Origin: CAUZIZ01 sp963579905
Lineage (GTDB): Bacteria > Acidobacteriota > UBA6911 > RPQK01 > JAJDTT01
Length of the DNA stretch: 64,000 bases
Direction: 5' to 3'
NCBI GenBank assembly: GCA_963579905.1
Contig: CAUZIZ010000002.1
Location: 20,919 to 84,918, forward strand
Part shown: positions 52,219-61,258 of the stretch, one piece after another
Layout of the letters: every line of letters begins with the position of its first letter
Position numbering within the stretch: position 1 is the stretch's first letter
Program-made: the position numbers and the translations under genes
Notes under the pieces: generated by a model
Databases searched by the model: none
Seen by the model: only the letters and a program-made list of their open reading frames with translations
What the model was told of the DNA's origin: nothing

Positions 52219-53400
52219 ATGCCCCGATCTCGTGAAATCGCCCTCCTGCTTTTCTTGCTAGGCGCGCTGACTGCTTGCGAAGAAGCGGACCCCCTTCCCA
52301 CGACGGAGCCGCTGATCGAAGCGGTAGAAGGTATGTTCGATCAGGATCAGTTCGCGACCCTGGGGTTACCCGTTATTGCTGGAGAGAATGTCACGCTCTA
52401 TCGGGCTACCGCCGAAGGCTACAAGTTCTGCCACCACGCGAACATTGGAGTATTTGAGAATCGGCTCTACGCCATGTGGTCCAACGGCATCGAGCATGAG
52501 GACTACAATGGACAGCGCGTTCTCTACAGCACTTCGGGAGATGGCCTTAACTGGTCCGAGCCCAGCACCCTGGCGCCCGATCCCGACGGTCTGAAGGGGT
52601 CAGCCACTTGTGTGGCCACTGGCTTTAGAGCAGCGGGCGAAGTGCTGGTGGCCTACTATACGGTCGTGAGGGGCGATCCGGGCAGCACCTCATTCAGCCT
52701 CTACGCCAAGTCATCAAAGGATGGATCAGTCTGGGGCGAAGAACTCGAAATCGCTACGGGATCTTTCCTCGAAGCGCCTCGGGTCCTTCGATCAGGAGAC
52801 CTGCTGCTCAACGGGCAGTCGAACCTCAAGCAGCCTCGGCTGCTCTATTCTCGACAGGACGACGGGACTAGCGGATGGCAGGAGGGCAGCCTCCCAGAAA
52901 CCGCGGATCTGCGTTATCCCGAGCCCACTTGGTTTCAGCGTCGCGACGGAGTGGTGGTGATGCTTTTTCGCAGTGAAAACAGCAACCCCTGGCTATACGC
53001 CAGCACCAGCAGGGATGACGGTCTCACCTGGACGCTGCCAGCGCAGACCAATTTCCCCGACGCTACTGCCCGATCTTTCGCGGGTAATCTCCCCGACGGA
53101 TCCGCCTTCATCATCAATAATCCCAATCAGAGTCCAGGCTCGGTCTACGACTTCATCGGTCGGCGAGTTCCCCTGACGGTCTCTCTGAGCCAGGACGGGG
53201 TAACTTTCGATCGCGCCTTCGTGGTGCGGGGCGAGGATACTACCATGCGTTTTCCAGGGGAGAACAAGCTTCCAGGCTGGCAGTATCCGGGAGCCACGGT
53301 CTATGGGGATCACCTCTACGTTGTGTACTCGATCAACAAGGAAGACGTGGGGCTCACCCGAATCCGAATTAGCGATCTCGTGACTTCCAGTAGTGATTGA
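52219..53400 (+). CDS. Sialidase-like (BNR/Asp-box) lipoprotein
   Basis: 393 residues from ATG 52219 (52207 is another possible start). Signal with lipobox LLGALTACEE, then a beta-propeller with Asp-box-like motifs: YSTSGDGLNWSEP, KSSKDGSVWGEE, TSRDDGLTWTLP, LSQDGVTFDR. Proteins of this family are exo-sialidases or related glycan hydrolases; catalytic specificity cannot be judged. It is divergent from the kinase gene and converges with the Tat-sialidase gene. Confidence 0.8.
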   Translation: MPRSREIALLLFLLGALTACEEADPLPTTEPLIEAVEGMFDQDQFATLGLPVIAGENVTLYRATAEGYKFCHHANIGVFENRLYAMWSNGIEHEDYNGQRVLYSTSGDGLNWSEPSTLAPDPDGLKGSATCVATGFRAAGEVLVAYYTVVRGDPGSTSFSLYAKSSKDGSVWGEELEIATGSFLEAPRVLRSGDLLLNGQSNLKQPRLLYSRQDDGTSGWQEGSLPETADLRYPEPTWFQRRDGVVVMLFRSENSNPWLYASTSRDDGLTWTLPAQTNFPDATARSFAGNLPDGSAFIINNPNQSPGSVYDFIGRRVPLTVSLSQDGVTFDRAFVVRGEDTTMRFPGENKLPGWQYPGATVYGDHLYVVYSINKEDVGLTRIRISDLVTSSSD

Positions 53401-53486
53401 GCCGTCCTGGCGTTGGCCGGCTGCCAGTTTTGGATCTTTGCATCGCTGTTTGACCGGTAAGCTGCAACCTGAAAGCTGAAACCAGA

Positions 53487-53808
53487 TTAGTCCCGTCCCC
53501 CAGGAAGCGCTGGCCCCATCCGGGAAAGAGCCTTCGGTCGAGGATAGGCCATATCGTGCGTCACTGCGTGGGGAAGAGTTGCCCAGATCTCTCCTCGGAA
53601 CTTGGCCTCATGTTGCTAACGGCTCAAGTCGTTCGCGGCTCTGACGGACTTGGCTTTGTAATACTGGTAGTTCACCCTCAGGTCGTGACAAGAGTCCGGG
53701 AAGTCTAGTCTTGCTGAAATAGGTTGATACTGCCGGCCAACGGGTCCCGTTCGACGCGCTGTCCGAGGACTAGAGACGTGTGCGACGTATTCTTGAAGTT
53801 TCAGCTTA
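53487..53808. repeat. Modular intergenic repeat unit, B cargo (R to L)
   Basis: R end (TTAGTCCCGTCCCCCAGGAA, then GGCCCCATCCGGGAAAG), B cargo (GCTAACGGCTCAAGTCGTTC), an intervening part near 53690-53770, and L end TTGAAGTTTCAGCTTAG, which abuts the stop codon of the Tat-sialidase gene. Confidence 0.82.
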
Positions 53809-53809
53809 G

Positions 53810-55081
53810 TCAAGCCTCAAACCACTCGATCGGGATGATCGACAACTTGAAGTCGGTGAAGAAAAAGGTGGGGTGCCCCTGATACCACTCGTAGTAAAGG
53901 AGGTAGAGCTTGTCTCCATAGACACGGGCAGAGTGGTAAGCCCAACAACGGCCTTCGACTTCCTCGATTACCTTTCGGTACCGAAAGCTCCGGCCCTCAT
54001 CCTTGCTCACGGCGAAGGCAAGGGGACGCCGCTCCGACCATTTTGCCTCGGCCCCCAGGGAATTATTATTGTAGATCATGGCGATATCGCCCGACTGGGG
54101 TAGCCGAAACAGCGTCTGGGGTGAAGTCGGCGCGACGATTTCGGAGATAGGAACGGGCTTGCTCCAGCTTTCTCCTCCATCCTCCGAGAGACTCTTGTAG
54201 GGATGATTCAGGCGGGTCCGCATCACCATGAGGATCCGCTGGTCCTTCAATTCGATCAGGCCAGGTTCTTGGAGGGTCAGCTCACGGGATTCCCTGCCGG
54301 GCACATCCTGGGGCGTCAGCGTGCAGGCGCTGCCTTGCTTCCAGTTGGCTCCCTGATCGTCCGAATAGAAGGTAAGGCAGGACTGTTTGATCCAACCCAG
54401 TTCCTTGCCCGGATCCAAGGCGACTGCAGTGGGGATTAGAATACGTCCACTCGAGAGCTGAAGCGCCCGGGCGTTGTTGACGACATAGTAGTGGTCAGGA
54501 TCGGAAATGCGCCTGGGTCGCGAAAAGTGGATGCCATCGTCGGAGAAGCGCGCGTAGACCGCCGATCGGATCTTTCGGTTGAAGTCTTCATTCTCTGGCT
54601 CGGTCTCCTCCTTGCCCATATAGCTGAAGAAGATTCTTCCGGCAGAGGAGAGGCTAAGCAGGCTGGCACTCATCAGGTTGGAGTTGGAGGAGTGCTCCGC
54701 CTCAGAGATCGAGGCGAAGGATTCGATCTCCCCCCAGGTCAGACCCTGGTCCTCGCTGTATCGGCCCACGACCTCGGATTCGCCGTGATCGCTGCGATTC
54801 TTGAAGCGGGACCACACCGCCAACAGCTTCCCGTCTGCCAGACGCACCAGATCGCCCTCGGAATGGCGGGGAAAGATTTCGTCCGATCGGCCCAGAATGG
54901 CCTCCTTACCGGGAGCTCCCGAATCGCGGTCTCGTACCTGCAGGGAAGCACTCGGCGGGGTCGGTCCGTGCGTCGAAGCTGCAGCAGCGGTCTGGGACAC
55001 TGCTGCCACGGGAGCAGCTAGTGCCGTTACTCCCAGCCCCCTGAGGGCCCGGCGGCGGGAGATTCTCTTTCTTTGATTCAT
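53810..55081 (-). CDS. Tat-exported sialidase-like (BNR) protein
   Basis: 423 residues. Twin-arginine signal (KRISRRRALRGLGVTALAAP) and then a six-bladed-propeller-type sequence with Asp boxes: RYSEDQGLTWGE, FYSDDQGANWKQG, SLSEDGGESWSKP and VSKDEGRSFRYR. Last of three minus-strand genes: FG-GAP protein, secreted sialidase-like protein and this one, spaced 17 and 40 bases. Exported glycan or sialic-acid-like hydrolysis is likely, but the sugar is unknown. Confidence 0.84.
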   Translation of the reverse strand: MNQRKRISRRRALRGLGVTALAAPVAAVSQTAAAASTHGPTPPSASLQVRDRDSGAPGKEAILGRSDEIFPRHSEGDLVRLADGKLLAVWSRFKNRSDHGESEVVGRYSEDQGLTWGEIESFASISEAEHSSNSNLMSASLLSLSSAGRIFFSYMGKEETEPENEDFNRKIRSAVYARFSDDGIHFSRPRRISDPDHYYVVNNARALQLSSGRILIPTAVALDPGKELGWIKQSCLTFYSDDQGANWKQGSACTLTPQDVPGRESRELTLQEPGLIELKDQRILMVMRTRLNHPYKSLSEDGGESWSKPVPISEIVAPTSPQTLFRLPQSGDIAMIYNNNSLGAEAKWSERRPLAFAVSKDEGRSFRYRKVIEEVEGRCWAYHSARVYGDKLYLLYYEWYQGHPTFFFTDFKLSIIPIEWFEA

Positions 55082-55121
55082 GTTCTCAGTTCCCCTGACT
55101 CATCCCCCAGTAGCAACTGCG

Positions 55122-56165
55122 TTACCTATCGGGCATCTTCCAACGAATCACTCCCATGTGGTAGCGACGGTGCTGGACGACGCCATTGCTGTAGTAGGCA
55201 GTTACCAATGTTCCATCATCCAGCTGAAGGGTCGCAGGATAGCCGCCATCTTTTGTCCCTTCCAGATGCGTGAGGTGTTCGGGCGCATTCCAGGTTCGCC
55301 CCTGATCCCCGCTTACCCGATAGCCGATTCCATAGTGGCCGCGCTCTCGGATGCCGTAGGTCAACAGAACCCGCCCGTCGCTCAGCTCCAGCAGATGGCC
55401 TGGGTGTTGACGGGGCAGGCTGACGGGACCGGACAGAGACCAGCTCCTCCCCTCATCTTCTGAACTGGACAGATCCATATGGGCGTCCTCATGAGTTCGG
55501 ATCGCTGCCAGCCAGCGACCACTCTTCAGTCGGACCAAAGCCGTTTCGTTGTAGTCGTCTGCCGCGATTTCGACCGCCTCACCCCACGTCTTGCCATCAT
55601 CCCTACTGAAAATCAGGTAGGAAGTCGACTTGGGTGAAGATTCCTGGGGAATCCGCCAGTCATAGATGGAAGCCGCCAACATTTTTCCGGGTCCCTGAAC
55701 GATGTCGCCGAAGGGAATGATGTACTGAGTCCCGGCGGGCGCGGTCAGCGAGAAAGACTCTTGCCAGGTCTTCCCACCGTCGCTGGAACGAGAAACCAGC
55801 GGATCAAGGATCCTCTCTCTGAAAGTGGGGCCACCCCAGCCTGAGTTCAGCACCACCAGTGAGCCATCGTGAGCACGGCCGGCGGCCACATTCATACGAA
55901 CGGTCCCCGGCTTGTGAGAGGTGACGGTCCCCCGCCGCTTCCAGAAATGTCCTCCATCGGAGCTGGCCCATAACTCGACGTCACCCTCACCCTTGCCGTG
56001 GTGAGGCCGATTGAAGATGGTAGCGGTCAGACTTCCGTCTTTCAGCTGGGTCAAGTTGGGCCAGGCACAGACGTTGTCGATGGCCACATAGCGATCCAGC
56101 TGCTCTGACCACAACGGGCTGACACACAGGATGAGGAGTAGCGAAGCGAACAGAATCCTTTGCAT
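55122..56165 (-). CDS. Secreted sialidase-like (BNR) protein
   Basis: 347 residues from ATG 56165, with a clear AGGAGG seven bases before. Signal peptide MQRILFASLLLILCVSPLWS. Five Asp boxes are visible: ASSDGGHFWKRRG, SRSSDGGKTWQES, SRDDGKTWGEA, SEDEGRSWSLSG and SGDQGRTWNAPE. The same fold as the neighbour but with only modest similarity, so not a recent duplication. Role in the operon with the FG-GAP protein: probable glycan attack at the cell surface. Confidence 0.86.
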   Translation of the reverse strand: MQRILFASLLLILCVSPLWSEQLDRYVAIDNVCAWPNLTQLKDGSLTATIFNRPHHGKGEGDVELWASSDGGHFWKRRGTVTSHKPGTVRMNVAAGRAHDGSLVVLNSGWGGPTFRERILDPLVSRSSDGGKTWQESFSLTAPAGTQYIIPFGDIVQGPGKMLAASIYDWRIPQESSPKSTSYLIFSRDDGKTWGEAVEIAADDYNETALVRLKSGRWLAAIRTHEDAHMDLSSSEDEGRSWSLSGPVSLPRQHPGHLLELSDGRVLLTYGIRERGHYGIGYRVSGDQGRTWNAPEHLTHLEGTKDGGYPATLQLDDGTLVTAYYSNGVVQHRRYHMGVIRWKMPDR

Positions 56166-56182
56166 GAAGACCTCCTTAGGGT

Positions 56183-58981
56183 TCACCACAAAGCGATGCT
56201 CACCTGGTCCAGGACCGGGTAGGCATCGCCATTCTTCGAGTGAAACTTGGCCTGGTACTGAAGATAACGGTCCTTCGACTTGAGCTCGAAGGGAGTTGTT
56301 TGAGTCTCGTGCCACTGGGCTGTCTCAATTGCCGCCTCGGAATCAGCCGATCGGACTGAGAACGAGAGCCGAACACCGTCGGGGACCTTGGCCTTGAAAT
56401 TCAGACGCCCCGAGCCAAGACTCCGATCCCAGTGGAATAACGACGAGCGGTAGGTTTGCTCCCATTTGCGGTCGTAGATATGCCCCACGTCTTGAGCCCA
56501 CATCCAGTGAGGACCGTGGGTGGGAAGCAGGTCGATCCGCGGCTCGGCGAAGCGATTTCCGTCGTTGTAGAACACTTTGGAGAAGGTGTGGTGATCGCCG
56601 TTCTGGGTGTGACAGGAAACCGCCAGATCGATTCGGCCGTCCTGGTCGAAGTCTGCGGCCATCGCATCATGGCCCGAATCACATAGGAGGTTGGTTCGGC
56701 GGCCTGGGTCGAAGCCCTCGGGACCACCCCAATACAGATAGCAGGGTAGTAGCTCCCGCGTGAGATCTGCTAGATAGTGCGGGTTGAAGACATCGAGGTA
56801 GCCATCGCCGTCGAAGTCTGCCACGGCCGGTCCGATGGGAGTGGGACCCGGCAGCCACTGTGCATTCCAGGATTGAAACCCGGAGGAGCCTCCCCAAAAG
56901 ATCAGGCTCCCGGTATCGTGGTGCTTGGCCATTCGATCGTAGTAGCTGCCCGCAATCAGGTCCAGGTAGCCATCGCTGTTGAAATCCGCGGTTTCCAGTC
57001 CAATCGGATAGGGGATGTCCAGCTCCGATTGCCGAGCGTCGCTGAATCCTGTGGGGGCACCCCAGAAGACGCGCACCCGATCGAGTATGGTAGACGTAAC
57101 TGCAATATCCAGCCAAGTATCTCGATTGAAGTCGGCAATGGCACAACCGGTGGATCGACCTTCCGAGAGGACCGCTACCCTACGGCTCCGATCGAGTCCA
57201 TCGGCACCTCCATAGTAGATGACAAGGTGCACGGGATCCTGAGAAGAAGAGGGCTCGAAGGCACCCAGAACCAAATCCAGGTAACCATCCCGATTCAAGT
57301 CGGCGATGTTGCTGGAGCCCAGGTCGTTCTCACTCAGTACGGTCCGACGCCGATCCAGATCGAAGCCACTCTGTGCCCCCCAGAAAATATTGGCTCCCAG
57401 ATTAGGATCCGAAGCAGCTGACTGGCCGCCATGTCCCGAGTTGAGTGCGATGAGATCCACGAAGCCGTCCGCGTTCAGATCGGCCGCACTCGCCTCATAA
57501 CCGCTTCTGAAGGGGATATCCCAGCGACGGTCCGGATCGAAGCCTCCGGCGGCACCCCAGTAAACTTGAAGAGGCACCTTTTCGTCAACGGTGCCCCCCG
57601 TCCGATTGCTGAAGACGATTCGTGCCGGAAAGGAACCCTCTGCGGGCACCACCATTGCGTGGGCTGCACCTACTGTTTGAACGCCCTGAGACAGTTGCCC
57701 AAACTTTCTATCTCCGCGACCCAGAAAGATACGGGACTCAGACTGGAAACTCTCCTTACCCTGGAAGACGGCTACGGCTAGATCTTGGCGGCCATCTCCG
57801 TCCAGATCTCCGATCCCGGCAGCCGACGCTTGCGGCACTTCGAGCGTAGTGGCCCGCTGGGCAGAGAATCCGGAATCATCGCCCCAGAGGATGCGAACCA
57901 ATCCGTCATCGTCCTTGCCGGCGCCTGCTACTTCACCTCCGCCCGCCCGAGCGAGAGAGAGATGGCTGAGGACCAGGTCGGGCTTCTTATCTCCGTCCAG
58001 GTCGCCCACGGTCAAGTGCGAGGCCTTGAACCCTTTGTGACTTTCGGTATCGGACCACGATCGGCCTGACTTTCCAGAGACTATGTCCACCCGATCGCGA
58101 CTCGTACCCATCAGGAGATCGGCATGACCATCCCCGTTCCAGTCCGCCGTAGTTAGACAGGTGGCCTCAGCTCCGGGCAGCTCAATGTCGCTGGACTCGA
58201 GCACTATCGGAGTCTCTCTCGAAGAACCAGACCAGAGTACCCTGATGCTGCCTTCAGAAGTTAGGACGGCAACATCGTCCCCACCGTCACCGTCGAAGTC
58301 CGAAGCGGCCAGGTCGAAGGCCTTGGCAACCCCCAGGTCCTGTCGACGGCTTAGAAGGTAGCCTCGCTGGCTCCCCCAAAAGATACGAACAATCTGGCCT
58401 TTGGGCTGCTCGGGAAGCCAGGCGTCGCTGTTGAGCACCACAAGATCGGGCCACTGGTCACGATTCAGGTCGGCTGCGGCAAGCGCCATAGCTCCATGTA
58501 CGGGAAGGACGCCGTTACTTCGATGCGACGGCCAGCCGTCCTCTCCACCCCAGATGATCGTAAGGAAACGCCGCGCGTTCTGAAGTCCACTGTAGTTGGG
58601 GCAGAAAGCAAGATCGGAATAGCCGTCGCGGTTCAGGTCGGTCGCGATCGCCCGGATACTCCCCCGTACCGCCAGTGGTGCTTGTTGGATTCTCCGGTCG
58701 GATCCCATCGAGGCGACGGTTGCGGGAAGGTAGGACGAATTATCGTGAGTACTGTTGAAAATGAGGTCCAGGAATCCGTCCTGGTTCAGGTCGAAACGAT
58801 GAATGGTGCGAATCGTTCCGTCGCGAGCAGCATAGAGGTTCTGACCCGACGCATCCAACCGTCCGTCGGCGAAGTCCTCGAAGGAATCCTCCACCCATGA
58901 GACCGGATCCTGAGCTTCAGACTGCCCAACAAAAACGAACACCGCCAGACACAGCGACAGAATCCATCGCAGATCGAGCAT
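56183..58981 (-). CDS. Giant secreted FG-GAP/VCBS-repeat protein
   Basis: 932 residues. Signal peptide (LRWILSLCLAVFVFVGQSEA), then about a dozen repeats with the calcium-loop pattern D-x-[ND]-x-D-G-x-x-D: DLNRDGYSDLAF, DFDGDGGDDVAV, DWNGDGHADLLM, DLDGDKKPDLVL, DLNADGFVDLIA, DFNSDGYLDLIA, DFDGDGYLDVFN and DFDQDGRIDLAV. These fold as calcium-binding propellers for surface adhesion or ligand binding. The last 130 residues differ and look like a beta-sandwich. It heads an operon with two sialidase-like genes, so substrate binding for them is plausible. Confidence 0.9.
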   Translation of the reverse strand: MLDLRWILSLCLAVFVFVGQSEAQDPVSWVEDSFEDFADGRLDASGQNLYAARDGTIRTIHRFDLNQDGFLDLIFNSTHDNSSYLPATVASMGSDRRIQQAPLAVRGSIRAIATDLNRDGYSDLAFCPNYSGLQNARRFLTIIWGGEDGWPSHRSNGVLPVHGAMALAAADLNRDQWPDLVVLNSDAWLPEQPKGQIVRIFWGSQRGYLLSRRQDLGVAKAFDLAASDFDGDGGDDVAVLTSEGSIRVLWSGSSRETPIVLESSDIELPGAEATCLTTADWNGDGHADLLMGTSRDRVDIVSGKSGRSWSDTESHKGFKASHLTVGDLDGDKKPDLVLSHLSLARAGGGEVAGAGKDDDGLVRILWGDDSGFSAQRATTLEVPQASAAGIGDLDGDGRQDLAVAVFQGKESFQSESRIFLGRGDRKFGQLSQGVQTVGAAHAMVVPAEGSFPARIVFSNRTGGTVDEKVPLQVYWGAAGGFDPDRRWDIPFRSGYEASAADLNADGFVDLIALNSGHGGQSAASDPNLGANIFWGAQSGFDLDRRRTVLSENDLGSSNIADLNRDGYLDLVLGAFEPSSSQDPVHLVIYYGGADGLDRSRRVAVLSEGRSTGCAIADFNRDTWLDIAVTSTILDRVRVFWGAPTGFSDARQSELDIPYPIGLETADFNSDGYLDLIAGSYYDRMAKHHDTGSLIFWGGSSGFQSWNAQWLPGPTPIGPAVADFDGDGYLDVFNPHYLADLTRELLPCYLYWGGPEGFDPGRRTNLLCDSGHDAMAADFDQDGRIDLAVSCHTQNGDHHTFSKVFYNDGNRFAEPRIDLLPTHGPHWMWAQDVGHIYDRKWEQTYRSSLFHWDRSLGSGRLNFKAKVPDGVRLSFSVRSADSEAAIETAQWHETQTTPFELKSKDRYLQYQAKFHSKNGDAYPVLDQVSIALW

Positions 58982-59055
58982 GACCCTAGCCCCCCTCGTC
59001 TCGATTGCTGATCAGGCTTGCTGAAGGAGTATAGATGGCACCGTTTAGTTGTCAA

Positions 59056-59238
59056 GTAGTCCGGGCTTGGTTGCCTTCTGCTAAGATCAGCCTCGAGAAG
59101 CGTGCGAATTAGTGAGCAGTAGTCAGCGGTAGTGAATCGTGAGACAGTGGACCGTGAGCAGTAGACGGCAGAGAACTGCGGCGGACTTACTGCAGCGACT
59201 TACTGCTCACTGCTCACTGATTCCAAAAGGGGGGAGCC
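59056..59238. repeat. Low-complexity gap with GTGAGCAGTAG words
   Basis: AGTGAGCAGTAGTCAGCGG, GACCGTGAGCAGTAGACGG and CTGCTCACTGCTCACTGA form imperfect inverted repeats. The words resemble those at 4528-4661. A ribosome site for the SDR (GGGGGGAG) lies at the right end. Confidence 0.5.
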
Positions 59239-60039
59239 ATGAGACTCAAAGACAAAGTCGCCCTGGTGACCGGTGCCTCAGGTGGACTCGGGGCCGGTAT
59301 ATGTGAGGCGTTTGCGCGAGAGGGAGCTCACTGCATCGCCGTGTATCACAGCGATAAGAAGGGGGGAGAGGACACGGCCGCTCGTGTCAGGGAGCTGGGG
59401 CGAGAAGCCTTGGCAGTCCAGGCAGACATCGGCGACGAAGCGCAGGTACGCGAGATGGTCCAGGCCGCCGATCGGACTTTCGGACGCCTGGATATCCTGG
59501 CCGCCAACGCTGGATACGGCCTCGCCAAACCGCTGCTTGAAACAACGGTTTCGGACTTTGAGAAACTAGTCCGGACCAACCTGATCGGGACCTACCTGAC
59601 GGTGCGCTACGGAGCGGAGTTGATGGCCCGAGCAAAGCAAGGGAAGATCATCACCATGTCCTCTGTCCATGGGTTGGGAGGGACACACTATTGTTCCCTG
59701 TATGAAGCCACCAAGGGAGGTATTCTCAACTTCACCAGGGGAGCAGCCTTCGATCTTTCCGAGTACGGTATTCAAGTCAATTGTATTGCTCCGGGCGCTG
59801 TTCCCGTACCCAAGGATCCGCCGCCGCCCGAGGGCTCACCGTTACACGACGCCTGGATGCAATACACGCCACTGGGAAGGTTCGGAACCCCGGCCGATGT
59901 AGCTGCTGCAGCCGTCTTTCTGGCTAGCAGCGACAGCGACTGGATCACCGGACAGGTCATCAGCGTCGATGGCGGCATCAGTGCCGGCCCACTCATCCCT
60001 TCATTCAAATACTACGGTGCCAAGCCCCGAATGGAGTGA
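59239..60039 (+). CDS. Short-chain dehydrogenase/reductase
   Basis: 266 residues, classical SDR. Nucleotide site TGASGGLGAGI, structural NAG in AANAGYG, catalytic Ser in TMSSVHG and Tyr/Lys in YEATKGG, and the C-terminal WITGQVISVDGG. It reduces or oxidises an alcohol or ketone, perhaps a sugar, with NAD(P). GGGGAG precedes the ATG. It converges on an RbsAC-type importer, which hints at sugar metabolism. Substrate unknown. Confidence 0.93.
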   Translation: MRLKDKVALVTGASGGLGAGICEAFAREGAHCIAVYHSDKKGGEDTAARVRELGREALAVQADIGDEAQVREMVQAADRTFGRLDILAANAGYGLAKPLLETTVSDFEKLVRTNLIGTYLTVRYGAELMARAKQGKIITMSSVHGLGGTHYCSLYEATKGGILNFTRGAAFDLSEYGIQVNCIAPGAVPVPKDPPPPEGSPLHDAWMQYTPLGRFGTPADVAAAAVFLASSDSDWITGQVISVDGGISAGPLIPSFKYYGAKPRME

Positions 60040-60052
60040 GGATAGGAGCTGG

Positions 60053-60076
60053 ACCAGACGTTCAGACGTTCAGACG
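60053..60076. repeat. GACGTTCA tandem words
   Basis: GACGTTCAGACGTTCAGACG is the same tandem as at 38440-38466 and marks a remnant of the modular repeat family between convergent genes. Confidence 0.5.
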
Positions 60077-60089
60077 AATTCTTCCATGC

Positions 60090-61256
60090 TCAGAATTGCG
60101 CCTGTTGAAGTTGGCGCCGAGCGCGGCTTCGGGCTACCAACCGCTTCACCAACTCGTCCACCACAACTCCTACTAGAATGACTCCTCCTATGATGGCGAA
60201 CTCCAGTTGGGTCGGAATACCGAGGAGATTGATGGAATTGTAGAGGACCCTCATCACCGCTGCGCCGATGACGACGCCCAGGATCGAGCCCTCGCCGCCG
60301 CGAAGGCTGCATCCTCCCAGGACGGCGGCGGCGATGGCATAGAGCTCGTAGAAGTTTCCGTGGCTGGAAGGCTGGATCGAATTGATGTCGAGAGCAAACA
60401 GGATGCCACCGATCCCGGTCAGAACTGAGCAGATGGCATAGGCCATTATGACGATGCGGTCGGTGTTGATCCCACTGTAGCGCGCCGCCTGCTCATTCCG
60501 TCCGACCGCCAGGAGATAGCGCCCATAGATGGTGTGATTCAGGAAAATGCCCGCCACCACGGCCAGACCCATCATGATGAAGAACGGCATGGGCACCAAG
60601 ATCCCTGAGATCGGCTGGATCTGACCAAGCCAGACAATCGCTCCCAGCAGCGCCAGCGTCCCACTACCCGTGAGCGCCAAGAGCAGACCCCGTCGGTCAA
60701 CTTCGGGATCTGGATTCCTTCTAACCCAGAGCAGTCGCATCAGCAGCCAGATCGAGAGCGTTCCACCGATCGCCAGGGCCACCACTGCCAAGGCACAAGG
60801 TTTGCCGGAGGTCAACTGTTTCAGACTCTCGAAGCCGGTGCCGAAGCCGCGGACCTGATCGTCGGTAATGTAGCGCGCATATCCGCGGTAGAAGAGAAGT
60901 CCACAGAGCGTCACGACAAAAGGCTGAAGCTTTAGTTTGGTGATCAGGAGCCCATGCACGAGCCCGATCAAGAGGGCCAGGACAATTACCATCAGCAGGG
61001 CTGTTGAGGTGCTGAACTGATGCTGTATCAGCAGCATGGGGAGGATGCTTCCGGTGAGACCAACGACCGATCCGATGGACAGATCTATGCCACCGGTCAT
61101 GATGACGAAGGAAACGCCCAGACTGATGATTCCAAAGAGCGCAGTCCAGCGTAGCGTGTTCTGGAGGTTGTATGGTGACAGGAAGTCGGGATTCAGGAGA
61201 GACGTCAGCACACATACGAAGAGGAGCAATCCCGAGATGCCGAGGGTTTTCTTCAT
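60090..61256 (-). CDS. RbsC-type sugar ABC transporter permease
   Basis: 388 residues with about ten membrane segments. Motifs are TGGIDLSIGSVVGLTGSI and GGCSLRGGEGSILGVVIGA, hallmark of the ribose/xylose/galactose permease group. The ATPase gene precedes it by two bases, so the two form one operon. An inserted polar stretch (RRNPDPEVDRRG) occurs in the centre. A periplasmic binding protein is missing from the window. Confidence 0.93.
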   Translation of the reverse strand: MKKTLGISGLLLFVCVLTSLLNPDFLSPYNLQNTLRWTALFGIISLGVSFVIMTGGIDLSIGSVVGLTGSILPMLLIQHQFSTSTALLMVIVLALLIGLVHGLLITKLKLQPFVVTLCGLLFYRGYARYITDDQVRGFGTGFESLKQLTSGKPCALAVVALAIGGTLSIWLLMRLLWVRRNPDPEVDRRGLLLALTGSGTLALLGAIVWLGQIQPISGILVPMPFFIMMGLAVVAGIFLNHTIYGRYLLAVGRNEQAARYSGINTDRIVIMAYAICSVLTGIGGILFALDINSIQPSSHGNFYELYAIAAAVLGGCSLRGGEGSILGVVIGAAVMRVLYNSINLLGIPTQLEFAIIGGVILVGVVVDELVKRLVARSRARRQLQQAQF

Positions 61257-61258
61257 GG

